Shown: piece by piece, positions 45,650 through 56,565 of the stretch
How the letters are laid out: each line of letters opens with the position of its first letter
How positions within the stretch are numbered: the stretch's first letter is position 1
DNA from: Cycas panzhihuaensis
Taxonomy: Eukaryota > Cycadophyta
Length of the DNA stretch: 64,000 bases
NCBI GenBank assembly: GCA_023213395.1
Contig: CM041465.1
Span: forward strand, 33,053,741-33,117,740
Direction of reading: 5' to 3'
The notes under the pieces: generated by a model
Seen by the model: the letters and a program-made list of their open reading frames with translations, nothing else
Told to the model about the DNA's origin: nothing
The model's database searches: none
Translations under genes and position numbers: made by a program

Positions 45650-46027
45650 AAATAATCAATTGTTACCCTCTTCTCCATAGAAGTTGAATGTAAAGCAGTC
45701 ATTCATACTACCACAGAATTGATTTGGCTACATAGGATTCTTGTTAAACTTGGACTTCAACAAACTTATACTACCACTCTCTTTTGTGACAATCAAAGTG
45801 TGTTGAAAATGACCAAGAATCTTGTCTTCCATGCTCGAACCAAACATATAGCGGTCTATCACCACTTCATTAGTGAGCATATACAAAACAGAGAAGTTGA
45901 CTTAATATGCCAACCTTCTAAGGACCAAGTGGCAGATATCTTCACCAAAGAACTTGGGAAACCAAAGTTTGAATGGTTTCGGCACAACCTCAATATCATG
46001 ACAAATAGAGCTATCATTAAGGAAGGG
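45650..46027 (+). pseudogene. Copia K RNase H, last part
   Basis: Resumes after insertion M: KKQSIVTLFSIEVECKAV, then TTTELIWLHRILVKLGL, FCDNQSVLKM, HARTKHIAVYHHF and DQVADIFTKEL, all copia RNase H landmarks. 45719-46033 is open for 104 codons, the longest intact coding part of K. The polypurine tract ATTAAGGAAGGG precedes the 3' LTR at 46028. Confidence 0.88.
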
Positions 46028-46439
46028 TATTAAAACATAATGGCAGTGTAATGTATATTTATATATTATATACTTTTGTAATAATATCATGTATCAAATA
46101 TAACACAGGGTATACCCCTTTATAAATTGAATTGTAATTTAGAATTATGTTAGATCCATCCAATTGCCAAATAATTAACCAATAATATTGGCACATTATA
46201 TCGACTAATTACATTCATGTTTGAGTTTCAAATGTTTATAAATTAAGCATGATCTCTATTCTTTGTACATTAGATTTTTTTTATATGGTGAAACTCTGCC
46301 AGAATTAAAAATGATCGTTCAAGTAATTTGACAATCATAGTTTGATGCATCTGATGTGTATTGATCTATAGTTGTTCTTTGTTTTTTATTTTACTATTTC
46401 ATGCATATATGTTTTATAATCCTCCTCACTAATTTGGTC
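46028..46439 (+). repeat. 3' LTR of copia K
   Basis: 412 bp, aligned with 21838-22250. Its last four bases differ from the 5' LTR (GGTC against AACA), so the end is set by length and by the possible target duplication. Confidence 0.8.
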
Positions 46440-47967
46440 CTAAAGTGATTAAAATTTTAAAAATTGCTTTGAAAATACTTTGAACGGGATGAAAATGGTG
46501 TGCTAAAGCATTTATAAGAATTTTGCAATCAATTACTAACTATAGAACTCAAGAAATAAGTGAGAAATAAGCTTGAAATTGCCTAACAAGCCTATCATAG
46601 TTGAGGGCAACATCTACTTAGTAAAAGCACAAAATGTACATGTATACAGAAGCTTAAAATTTTTTTGAGGTAGAGAATAACCTCATGGAGCAAATAGTTT
46701 TCACAAAACAAACTTTCAAGCATGTTAAAGCATACTCAATATTGTTAAAGGTGGCACAACGATTAAGTAGAAAATGAAGATGACTGGTAGGATATAACGC
46801 AGAAATACTCATGAATTCTGCACTATCCACTGATGAAATTTGCTAACATGTCTCATTCTCCGTTTTCCATCCTTAAAATTCAAAAAAGTCAATGCTAAAT
46901 GAAATTGAATAGTGTTACACTCTAAAAGATACAAATAGTGAGTGTATGTCCTAGCTAAATTTACAAGACCATATAAATTTTATTACTCTAATAGTATGTT
47001 AGTAATTTGAATATAAAACATACAAACTACCAAAATTTCAATGAAAATGCAATCACATCAATTGTAGAGTACACAAGTATTTGAGTAAGTTCTCAACGAA
47101 CTATCAATTCTCATTAACCAATACAAATTGCTATTATACAAATTTATACATGAACTATATTAGTGATTATAAAGAAAATGTACAAAAATAAAAAGAAGTT
47201 ATAAAGTACATGAAAATTACAATTTTTGAAAATAAAAGTTACATGCTCACATATATGTGAGCATGTAACTTTTATTTTCAAAATTAGAGTCTATCTATTG
47301 CATCAAATCTCTATTTTTTTCTATTATTTTTTCCTTTTTGTTAAATTATTGAAATCTACCATTATAATAAATAAGAAATAAAAAATATAAGTAACATTGC
47401 AATAAGAGGTATCCACTGAAATCTTTCATGGATTAACACACATTTTACCACATACCACAATCCCTCATGTTTCCTACCATTTCTAAATCACCCCCACTAC
47501 TCCTTTCCCAACTTCCTCTTTTCCTTTTTCTTTTGTTCTCATTTATAATATAATGCAAAATTGTGTTTTGCTACTTTGTTCCATAGAGTCAAACATTTTT
47601 CTAAATATTGAAGATGTTACTACAATTGGTCGACATCCCTTCTTGAGATAAGTGTGAAAGCCCCACTCCACAATTTAACTCAAATTAATTTGAAGCATCT
47701 AATCTATACCTCTCCAACACACTTAATTCTTTATAAAGAGCAGTGTGAATTGGTGAAGGTCGCTACATACATACCTGCGTTAACCATCATCCCCCGGGTG
47801 CTACCATTCACGTCATACCTCACAACAATTTCTCCTTTTTTAACACCATCGTATAACCTACACAGCCCGACTTGCAGGTTACAAATTTTCTTTTTTTTGC
47901 ACGTTAATTAATATCTCGGCTATAAAAAAAATTAAGGAAAAAAATGATTCTCTTGGGAAATGCTTAC
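46440..47967. other. Non-coding DNA downstream of or within the monooxygenase gene
   Basis: AT-rich, with no convincing exon in either strand. If the monooxygenase continues to the left, this is the start of its second intron. It contains the palindrome 47224-47283. The region 47620-47900 is less AT-rich but no domain can be read. Confidence 0.55.
47224..47283. repeat. Perfect 60-bp palindrome without spacer
   Basis: The two 30-base arms, from TTTTGAAAATAAAAG to its mirror CTTTTATTTTCAAAA, meet at CACATA/TATGTG with no loop. No mismatch was found. It could be a tiny hairpin transposon or the product of a fold-back event. Confidence 0.9.
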
Positions 47968-48716
47968 TTGAGATCTGGATTGTAAAGGAGAGCATTCCAG
48001 TTCACCATCTTCAGATATCTGGGAGAATCCCCCACCATCTGCTTGCGGACGGCAGACCATATTCCATCTGCGCCAATCAACAGTTTGGTGCGAATGACTT
48101 TCATCTTTTCACCGCTATCGCCTCTGCATTTAAAGTACGCCTCAACCCCTCCCTGTATTTCAAACAGTTATTGTTTGGATGTTTTGTATACAATTTGAAG
48201 AGTTGTACCGTGTATAGGAATTACCTCACAGGGTTTGTAGGCAATCAGCTTGTGAGAAAAGGATATTTTGGCGGAATCAAGCAAAGTGGCCAAAATTTGT
48301 TGAACGGATTTCCATCTCACACAGATATACTCGTGTGGAGGCATGTGGGTGATTCTGGGCTCTTCCTCCCTTCCGTTAATGACGCTGATGACTCTGATTG
48401 TAGAAGTGTAGGTGCCTTCTTGGGCTAATAGAGCGGAAAGACCAGGCTTAATTCCTTCAAGTGCAGTGATGGCGTTGGCACCAATGCCTATGGCAGTAGC
48501 AGTATCTGATCGGAGATATGGGTGGGTTTCGAACACTTGATATTGAAGATGAGGGATATTTCGTTGTTGAAGGGCTACTGCAAGAGCAAGGCCTGCCAAA
48601 CCTGCACCTGCAATCACAATGTCCAAATCTGGGGCTGTCTCTGCTTCGTCCATCGATATCGTTCCATCCATTATTAATTGGACCTCACCCTCACCTGATG
48701 ATGAATTCCCCGACAT
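47968..48716 (-). CDS. FAD-dependent monooxygenase (group A flavoprotein), exons 1 and 2, 3' part absent
   Basis: Exon 1 (48716-48225, 164 codons) and exon 2 (48152-47968, 185 nt) are joined across a 72-bp GT-AG intron. The start is the first ATG after an in-frame TAG two codons upstream. Residues 32-60 form the FAD-binding Rossmann motif (IVIAGAGLAGLALAVALQQ), and an acidic residue in VFETH fits ribose binding. Exon 2 carries the second FAD motif LLIGADGIWSAVR. These belong to the zeaxanthin epoxidase/aromatic hydroxylase-like family, enzymes that use NAD(P)H and O2 to hydroxylate small substrates; the substrate cannot be told. About 225 residues are seen of the usual 400 or more. A donor site GTAAG follows exon 2, so the rest lies left of 47968 or is lost. 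No transit peptide is clear. Confidence 0.85.
48153..48224 (-). other. Intron 1 of the monooxygenase gene
   Basis: On the minus strand it begins GTAATTCC and ends TTTGAAATACAG, 72 bp, phase 0. The two flanking exons join in frame (KPCE to GGVEAYF). Confidence 0.85.
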
Positions 48717-48768
48717 TTTCTATCACCGTTACCCACGGTTTGTTCGCGAAAAATTGAAACGGTAACTA

Positions 48769-48954
48769 CTACACGATAAACATGAATTCCAACGAATCTG
48801 CTAGCAATCGAACATTGAAATTGAATGCGAATTTATGTAAAAGACTATGTACTAAACCCCAAACAAATTCTTGTGCTGTTTGTTTGGATTTGTTGATGAA
48901 GTTTAGGGGATGAGGAGAGTTGGGCAGCAGTGTGGCTCCTACTCTGTTTCGCAC
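48769..48954 (-). other. Possible upstream ORF in the monooxygenase 5' leader
   Basis: A 61-codon frame that ends about 50 bases before the monooxygenase ATG. If the transcript starts upstream of 48954 it could reduce translation of the main frame. It shows no known domain and may be chance. Confidence 0.25.
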
Positions 48955-49454
48955 AAGGATATCTTCAAACGAGTGGCTTAGAATGTCTCGATTATCCTCT
49001 CAACACTGTTTTGGGTGTGGGGAGGCCGGGACGGCGTTGGAGGTGTTTGCATACATGTTTATATGCACATTCTTCACGATATAGCCAAGTTTACTCCTCG
49101 ATATTATTTCAATTTTTATTTTTTATCATTTATTAAAATAAATAAATGTGTTTTATCGATCAATTGTTTTCATCGTGCTCTTATTTGGTGATACCACTCT
49201 ATTTGATGTTTTATTAGCTTCCTCTAATTTATTTATGAAAAATTAATTAATTTTATTTTTTTTAATTTATCACATATTTTATTTTATAAATTTTATTTAT
49301 CATGATTTTAGTTGTTTTATTATAATTTTAATTATTTTATTATAATTTTTATGATTAAAAATTATAATTTTCTTAATAAAATATAATAAATATAAAAAAT
49401 TATAATTTATTAAAAAGATAATAGTTTATTTATAATATCATAATTTATTAAAAA
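48955..49454. other. Upstream flank of the monooxygenase gene
   Basis: Balanced base composition to about 49085, then extremely AT-rich DNA (49090-49454) with many TTATAATTTTAATTA-type inverted words but no gene. Confidence 0.5.
49057..49066 (-). promoter_or_regulatory. Possible TATA box of the monooxygenase gene
   Basis: The minus strand reads GCATATAAAC, about 340 bases upstream of the start codon, in a region less AT-rich than the DNA beyond 49090. No other core element is clear. Confidence 0.3.
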
Positions 49455-49697
49455 TGTCAGGTGTAATATTTTATTATATCTACATTTTATTTACTTTAAT
49501 TGTGTGCTACATAGAAATATGTGATAACATATAATTGATTCTCATACATATAGTGAGTTGTATTAGAAATATGTACATCATCTTTACCTAATTTTTTTTT
49601 TTTTAATTATATATATTTTATCTATCTTATATATTATTATTCATTCTTTCATTCACTTTATTTATCTATTGTTATTATACTACATTCTAAACCTAAT
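49455..49697 (+). repeat. Degenerate 5' LTR of the C-related element
   Basis: Starts TGTCAGGTGTAAT, matching TGTTGGATGTAAT of the 3' LTR, but internal parts are lost. Confidence 0.55.
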
Positions 49698-49713
49698 AAG
49701 TGATATCAAAGTC

Positions 49714-50777
49714 TAAAGTTCAAATCTTTGAATACTGATCTAAATCCTATTTTTTTCAAATTTTCGTTTAAAGTCAAGTTTATGTTATTTTTAGAAACCA
49801 TTTTAGTCAATATTTTGATGTATCAAAATGCATATTTAAGGATTGTATTTAAAAGCAAAATTTTGAAATATTTTTTACATTTGAAGAGTTGTTTTACTAT
49901 TGTTTTCTAATATTTTTAGGGGTCTATTACTACTATTATTTTCTAAAGATATTTGAAGTTATTTTTTGAAGTTTTAAAGGATTATTTTATCGAAATATTT
50001 TGAGTATTTTAGGGATTGTATAAAAACTACAAAAAAATTAATGTATTACTAATTTTTTTAGGTTAATTGAAGCTACTAAATAAAGGTATTTTATAACTAG
50101 CATCTTATGCATGTAGGTGCCCAAGATTATAATGGATGGAAGTGTTGTTAAGTTCACAAAACTCTATTTTCTTAAAGCTGAAAAAATAAGCTAAATTTAG
50201 TTCTTGTTTAGCATACTCCCTATTGGTCAATGGGCAAGATGAAGAAAAGTTACAAATCACAGTTGATGGAGCATTTTTTTACCATTCATGATGTTAAAAT
50301 ATAGCTCCATGTTAATTTAAAAAATCTGTTTATAGGTTAAAACAGAGTTGAGTAGGCAGCTTAAAAGTTGAAGTATTTAAAGATGAAAGAAATTCATGCT
50401 TAGTTTAAAAGAAAATAATGTCAATTTGTGAGATATTTGACTATGACATAATAAGAAAAGGTTTCATTTTATTGTTGTATTTGCCCTTTTATTCACCTTA
50501 TGAAATCTGTAGGGAGAGATATATATTTTTGCATTGTTGAAAAGCACTTGAAGTGCCTAGAACCTGTAGAAACAAAAATGTATATCGTTTGATAAGTTAA
50601 TTTTAAAGTATTATCATTAACAAGGGTATAGACCTATAGAGTTTTTGTGTTCTTTTAAAAATACTTAGGCCTCTATAATATGTATGGTATTACTCGATTG
50701 TGCATAAAAAGATTTGATTCCAAAAAAAAGAGTGTATACCATGCATATCTACAAATAAAAAATAAGGAGAAAAGAAG

Positions 50778-50834
<57 letters not shown>

Positions 50835-52552
50835 ATGTATGGTTTACGATGCTCGAGAGTGAGACCATGGAAAAGTCAAAGGCAAAGTTGCTGGCAATAG
50901 GTAGAGAGGCATGCACAATAAAGTGTAAAGATCACCAACCCAACCATTTCAAGGACCTTTGCATCCACCTGCAAATGGATGAGAAAATAAGATATATCAC
51001 CTAGGGCAAGCGAACATAAAGCAAAGTTATGTGGAAGATGCAAAGCAATGGTTCATTAGTGAAGAGAACATCTAGAGATCATGTGGCCACAAAGAAGACC
51101 TTGCCAGCCTAATGAAAATACAGAGACATCATTGAAGAAAGAGCCAAGTTGTGACAAAAATGAATGAAAGAACTAAGATGCAAAACATCAATACATTCAG
51201 ACTATTAAAGATGATGAAAGTTACTAATGATGGACATAAGGATGCCTACATTGAAATCCACTAAAGAGACCATAAAGATGTCTACATTAGAAGCCATTCT
51301 CCATCTAGATCTAATCTACTCAGCATTGACCTGCTATGACTCTACAATTACATGTAAAAAAAAGAAAAAAAAGTGAAAGAGTTATTTCACGGATATCTTA
51401 GGCATAAAGAAGATAATGTAGCTAGAAAAGAAGCTTAGCATAAAAACCCTCGTCACAGAATTGCTATAATCACCCTATAACTATACGTAAAAATAAAATA
51501 CTCACTGCCACAACCATCTGGATAGAGAAAACCCTAATAATGGGTTAAAATTTAAAAAAAATATTTATTTAACATTAAATATTTTTGCCAATTTTTTTAA
51601 TAATGGGGTAAATTATTTATTTCTCTACATGGATGAATATGAATTTTTATGAAAAATGATTTGTCTTTTTTGTGATTACAAAAATGAAATCAAGTAGATT
51701 TTATATAATTTGGAATCTTCCCAACTCCCCTTGGCCTTCAATCCTTGGTTATATATAGGGGACCTAAACCCCTAATTTTCAATGTCTAAAGAGTTATTAT
51801 CACTGTTTTACTTATAACTTGAGGTAGGAAAATTTGATTTTAGCCCCATTAGTTACATTGAATTTGTCGACATATTTTGGAGTTGATTTAATGTAGAAAT
51901 TTCAACCCAAAGTTGTTTTTTTCTTATTTTTATAATTTTTTATTATTGTATTTTTAAAAGTTTAATTTCATTTATTTAATATTACATTATCATAATATAC
52001 CCCAAATAGCGGGGTAAATAGAAAAAACCATGTCATAGGCTCATGTTAAGCTCTAAAGAACCTATATTTATTAAAATTTGTTTAACTTTGTTATTTAGAG
52101 TGATCCATTTAATGTTTATTAAGTTATGTCTATATTTTAGTCATATTTATGACATTTTATTGCTAGACATTTAAGCCCATAGTGGTATGTTTATAACCCA
52201 TAATGGTAATTTGTAGCCTATAATGGTGGTTTGAAGCCATAGAGCCCTTTATGAGGCCATAACACCCTTTGTCTTTTGCTATTATAGCCAAAGAGCTACT
52301 TGTATTCTCTAATATTAGTAAGAGGCAAGACCCCCTTTTAATTACTCTTATATTTCTTCTTCATCTTACCTATTTGGCCATATAGGATGGGGTGTTTAAT
52401 AGTTAGTTACATTTGTGGTCTATTGGACAGAGTTCACTTCATATAGACATTAACAACACTTTATCTTTATTTATAGTAGCTTGATCCAACACAAATTTGA
52501 AGACTCAACTTATATTATTTGATGTGATATTTTATTTTATATAATTGTCTAT
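49714..52552 (+). other. Interior of the C-related element
   Basis: No gene recognised. 50870-51310 is purine-rich and free of obvious low complexity, perhaps an eroded coding or captured segment. 51755-51900 resembles the leader area of element C (GGGGACCTAAACCCC, then GACATATTTTGGAGTTGATTT). Confidence 0.45.
50781..50829. repeat. (AT)n microsatellite
   Basis: About 24 uninterrupted AT units; length likely variable between individuals. Confidence 0.95.
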
Positions 52553-52565
52553 TATAGGAGGGAAA

Positions 52566-52889
52566 TGTTGGATGTAATTTCCAATTAATCCATACCATGT
52601 TCACACACTCTCTCAGATTATTTATACTTTTATATTGTAGGTCACTTTGAGTTGTGTGCCACATAAAAATGTGTGATAGAACATAAAAGTCAACCATTAA
52701 TGGTTCTCACACATGTGGTGAGTTGTATTATAAGTATGTACATCATCTTTACCTAATTTAAAATTTGGTTATTCTTCGTCATTTATCTTGTATTAACTTA
52801 AACATACTTTATCATTCTTACGCCTTATTATTAATTCTTTTACTCACACTATTTATCCATTAGTATTATATTGCATTCTAAATCCAACA
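52566..52889 (+). repeat. 3' LTR of the C-related element
   Basis: TGTTGGATGTAAT to AATCCAACA, preceded by the purine run TATAGGAGGGAAA. Its first bases differ by one from the LTRs of C and the gag-only family. Confidence 0.75.
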
Positions 52890-55710
52890 AAGAAGAATGT
52901 AGTTTTAGTTATAATTAAATTATAATTTTTGAAATTTGTCATGATTTAGATTGTTTGTGCATAAGAAAAAAATAAAATAAAAAAATCATTTTTTCTTATT
53001 ATATAGAAATAGATTGTTGTAAAACCCATGGACTAATAACTGGTGATTTTTTCCTAACTTCTTCCTCTTATTTCCTCTATAAATAGGACTTTATTTATAA
53101 AGGAAAAGAGGAGAATATTTTGTGCAATAAAGTATTACTGAATTGACAACTCACCCTTTGGAGACCAACCTTGCAACCTTAGAGATCCTTTCTTAGACAT
53201 GAATAGTTGGCTATCAGCTAGAGATTCTAAAGACTGGAGGTTATACACACTCTTGCTCTTCTTTCCTCTTCTTATTAGCCGTATTTCTTTCTATCTTCTA
53301 TTTGTCCTCTAGGTGAAATCTCATACTCTAAATTATTCTTCAACTTATGAGACTTTTTCAATTATGTTTTTTAGAATTGGATATTGGTTTGAAGCACTTA
53401 GAGGTCATTAAGGAATAGATCTGAGGCATTTCCACATCCTTACTTATCAAGTTTAGTAGCCTGATTTCTAGTTTGTTATGTTTTAATTATTTTCCTTTGA
53501 TTATATTCATAAATATGATCTAGATTAATGTTGTTTAAAATGAGAGTTTTACATATTTCTTTAAGTAGATTTCTTTTATCCAAAGTTTACGTTCCTCTCA
53601 TCAAAGTTCCTACTTATAACTTAAGAAGAAGTTTTCACATATAGCCTAAGTGCTAATGAACTCTTCCTAAGGAGGTGAGTGGCTTTATTAAGAAACCCTA
53701 AGAGGAGGCCTTAAGCTCGTCTTCATAGGGCTCTAAATTCCTAATGCATTCTATTCTAGAACAATCCTATAGATGCAACAAAGATGTTATTGGATTATGT
53801 TAGGATACTTGTTGTTTTGATTTAGGTTTGATTTCACTATTATTAAAGTGTTTCAAATAGTGTGGCTATTTACCCTCTCTTGATGCAAGTAACCTTTACT
53901 TACTCCACTCGAAATGATGCTTGATAATTAGTGGTCTTTCTTGGAAATTTCTTTATAAAAGCAAAAGGTACTTCATGTTTTCATCCTTTTTCTTTTAGTA
54001 TCTTTCATTTCTTATACAGTTTTCTCTCTCTTTCTCTCCTTAATTAAAATACAAAAAGAAAAGAGGAAATGAACTAGGAATAATTAGAAGATATTTTTTC
54101 CTTTTTATTGATTAGTTATGTATTAGAGTATTTGTTTTATTTTTTTATTTCAAAAGAATATAAAAGAAAAAGATAAGCTTACTTGTATGACATGAAAATG
54201 TATTTCTAAGTAGGAAACAAATAATTAAAAGGGGTGAGTGAATTTGCATTAGGACAAGCATAAGCACAACAAAAGGATTTGGAGTTCTTCTGATATGTAT
54301 TGAGTTTTAGTAACATTTAAGTTTAAATAACTAAAAGGACAAAAGAAAAAGGAAGGAACTTAGGAGTCATATTTTCATATAGATGTATTAAGATCGATGC
54401 TTTTGCTTTGATTACTTAATGTTATAGTGTAGGTGTTTGTTATTTTTATACAAGAAGGAAGAGCATGCTAGATTATGTTATAAACATGTAATATTGCTTA
54501 CTTCCCCTTAGGTTAGGTCTCATTCTTTCTATAAGAGCATCCTTGATTGATTAGGACTTGACACCCTCAGCATACAAGCTCGCTTTCCTTTGAGAGCAAA
54601 GACTTATCTTTTAAGAGCACTATTTATCAACTAAGACTTGACATCCCCAATGTACAAACTCATCATTGACAAAGATTAATTATTCCATGCCATGTTTTGA
54701 ACTCCAAAGTGATGCCCTACCACTACACTTTAGGTTAAGAATGATTCTTCTTTCTCTCTTTCAACTCCAAGTGATTAAGATCCATTAAACTTGGACATGA
54801 GCATCCTTGAGTTGTTCACCTTCACACATAGATCATCATCAAGTAAGAAAGTCCCTAGTAACTAGCCCTCCATAATGTTATTAATTTAGGGTTTAAGCTC
54901 TTTTGGGTCTTTTCACTTCTCAGTCATCTTGTGTCTTAGTTAGAATAATGTAGCTTTTTAACCTTTTATTTTAGGTAAAGGGCTAGGTTAGATCATATCA
55001 TTAGGAGAGCTAAGGTGATTAGAGTATAAGAAGTCTAAGATGTCAACATTTGGGGTAAGGGCCCCTACAACCTCTCCATTTGTTAGGAGCTATTATATAT
55101 TATTTCAATCCCTAGGGAGAAGTAGCTAGAATTATTTACTATTTATTTCTTTTACTTAATCTTTCTTGCTTTGATCTAGGTGATTGATTAGGTTAATTGT
55201 TTGCTATTTGTTAGTTAGATTAAAGACCTAATATACTTTAGGAAGACATCTCCATTTTATTTCAAATGGAGTGGAGGGTATATTGAGTTGATTCCCCTTG
55301 TTTTCCTTAAGGAGAATCTCTTCTTTCATTTGAGGTTCTAAAGAGAAATAATCATGATGCAATTACTCTAATGACTATACTGGGTAGTTGTCAAAACTTC
55401 CTAACTACATAGTACATATTGTCCATTTACTCCACTTGAATATTACTTTGACACATATTTATTCAATTTACTCCACTTAATCTTTTTATTCTAGTTGAAC
55501 AATCTTTATACATTATATTTATCCTTCACATTACTTTCTTTATGGATCTCTCACATATTGCACTTAGGTGATCTGGGAGGCTTAAAGGTCTTCTCCTTTA
55601 AGATTCTTCATTGCCTTCCTAGACTATGACTTTCATATTTTAGGAGGGTTACTATTGAATTTATGGTATAGTTATGATACCAAAAAGATAGATTAAAATA
55701 GAAGTAATAT
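52890..55710. other. Unassigned AT-rich DNA, no gene
   Basis: No conserved coding block on either strand. A good TATA-like word CTATAAATAG stands at about 53079, after a possible LTR start TGTTGTAAAACC near 53014, so an old LTR may begin there, but no partner is found. Around 54520-54660 the words GAGCATCCTTGATTGATTAGGACTTGACA and GAGCACTATTTATCAACTAAGACTTGACA form an imperfect repeat. Confidence 0.45.
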
Positions 55711-56166
55711 AGGTACACCCAACAAAGAATAACAATGAATGAGTGTGATGAGTGAAAAATAGATAATGAACATAATAAGAATGAAGTATACATAAGTAAT
55801 AGGCACAATGTAGATGGAAAAATAGCTAAACTTTAAATTATAAGAAATATTATGTATATACTTATACAACATATCACCACATATGAAAATCCTCAAACGT
55901 CGACCATTGTGTGTTGTCACACTTTTCAAGCTAGCACACATCTTAAGGTGACCATAAATATAACATACAAATAATATATGAGAGAGTATAAATGGAGTTA
56001 GAATATAATTAAATCTATAATATACAATTACATTAAATAAAATATCACATCAAAAGTATAAATCTTATCTTCAAATTTGTTGGAATAAATTATTACAAAT
56101 AAACATAAAGTAATGTTGATATCCATATGAAGTGAGCTCCATCCACTAGACCATATAGGTAGCCAA
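55711..56166 (-). mobile_element. C-like element, minus strand, 3' portion
   Basis: On the minus strand, 56166-56012 resembles the last internal part of the C-related element at 52390-52510 (GAGCTCACTTCATATGG and TTTGAAGAT words). About 56012-55711 then resembles its LTR (GTGATATGTTGTATAAGTATATACAT). Copia U separates this part from its continuation at 63542. Confidence 0.6.
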
Positions 56167-56171
56167 TCACT

Positions 56172-56552
56172 TATTAAAACTATCTACTACCTCCTTCATT
56201 TCTTCACACCTTTGTAATATGTTTATATTGTACTAAAGGACCCCTTTATATAATTAAATCATATTAGTTAGTGAGGTCGATTCCACCTGTTGTGCAACTA
56301 AGTCGGTCTATCCCATTGCAATGTAACCTTGGCAGATGGATATAAGTATTGCCTCGCATATTTTTACATTAAATTGATTTATGATTAATGTGGAAGCTCT
56401 GCCTGATAGAGAGCCTACAGTGTGGTGAATTCACCCATATCATTGCATATTCATATGTTATGTTTATTTGCTTGATCTATTGAATATTTATCAATATTTT
56501 GCTCATTATACTTGAATTAGTGTACATGTATAAAGATTTTGACATTTTCACA
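56172..56552 (+). repeat. 5' LTR of copia U
   Basis: TATTAAAAC to TTTTCACA; the expected second base G has become A. Matches 63156-63536 over the full length. Confidence 0.92.
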
Positions 56553-56565
56553 TGGTATTAGAGCC
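56553..56565 (+). other. Primer-binding site of copia U
   Basis: TGGTATTAGAGCC abuts the LTR; one base differs from the usual tRNA-Met match (CAG to TAG). Confidence 0.8.

Larger units (their letters stand above)
21838..46439 (+). mobile_element. Copia element K, complete but split by two nested insertions
   Basis: LTRs at 21838-22250 and 46028-46439 align over their length. Between them lie PBS, a long leader, gag, protease, integrase, reverse transcriptase, RNase H and polypurine tract, all plus strand. Two insertions interrupt it: 27157-32817 (in the integrase-reverse transcriptase region) and 33788-45644 (in RNase H). Removing them leaves about 7.1 kb, close to the 7.4 kb of the related copia U (56172-63536), and restores collinear coding order. 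Possible target duplication CTAAG (21833-21837) and CTAAA (46440-46444). Confidence 0.88.
49455..52889 (+). mobile_element. Old non-autonomous LTR element related to C
   Basis: A degenerate 5' LTR (49455-49697) and a better 3' LTR (52566-52889) share the block GAGTTGTATTA(G/T)AA(A/G)TATGTACATCATCTTTACCTAA (49553-49590; 52720-52758). A PBS-like TGATATCAAAGTC follows the first and a purine run precedes the second. Around 52000-52300 the interior resembles element C (ACCCC(A/G)AAT, then repeated 'GCCCATAGTGG' and 'GAGGCCATA' words). No pol. No clear target duplication. Confidence 0.65.

Noticed and set aside
48171-48428. Plus-strand open frame opposite the monooxygenase exon 1
   Set aside because: It is the shadow of the real minus-strand exon, with no domain and no splice logic of its own.
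50680-50862. Open frame with a YIYIYI run
   Set aside because: It is the translation of the (AT)n microsatellite.
52890-55710. Possible LTR element starting near 53014 with a TATA box
   Set aside because: No partner LTR, PBS or coding block could be found, so it is noted only inside the unassigned region.
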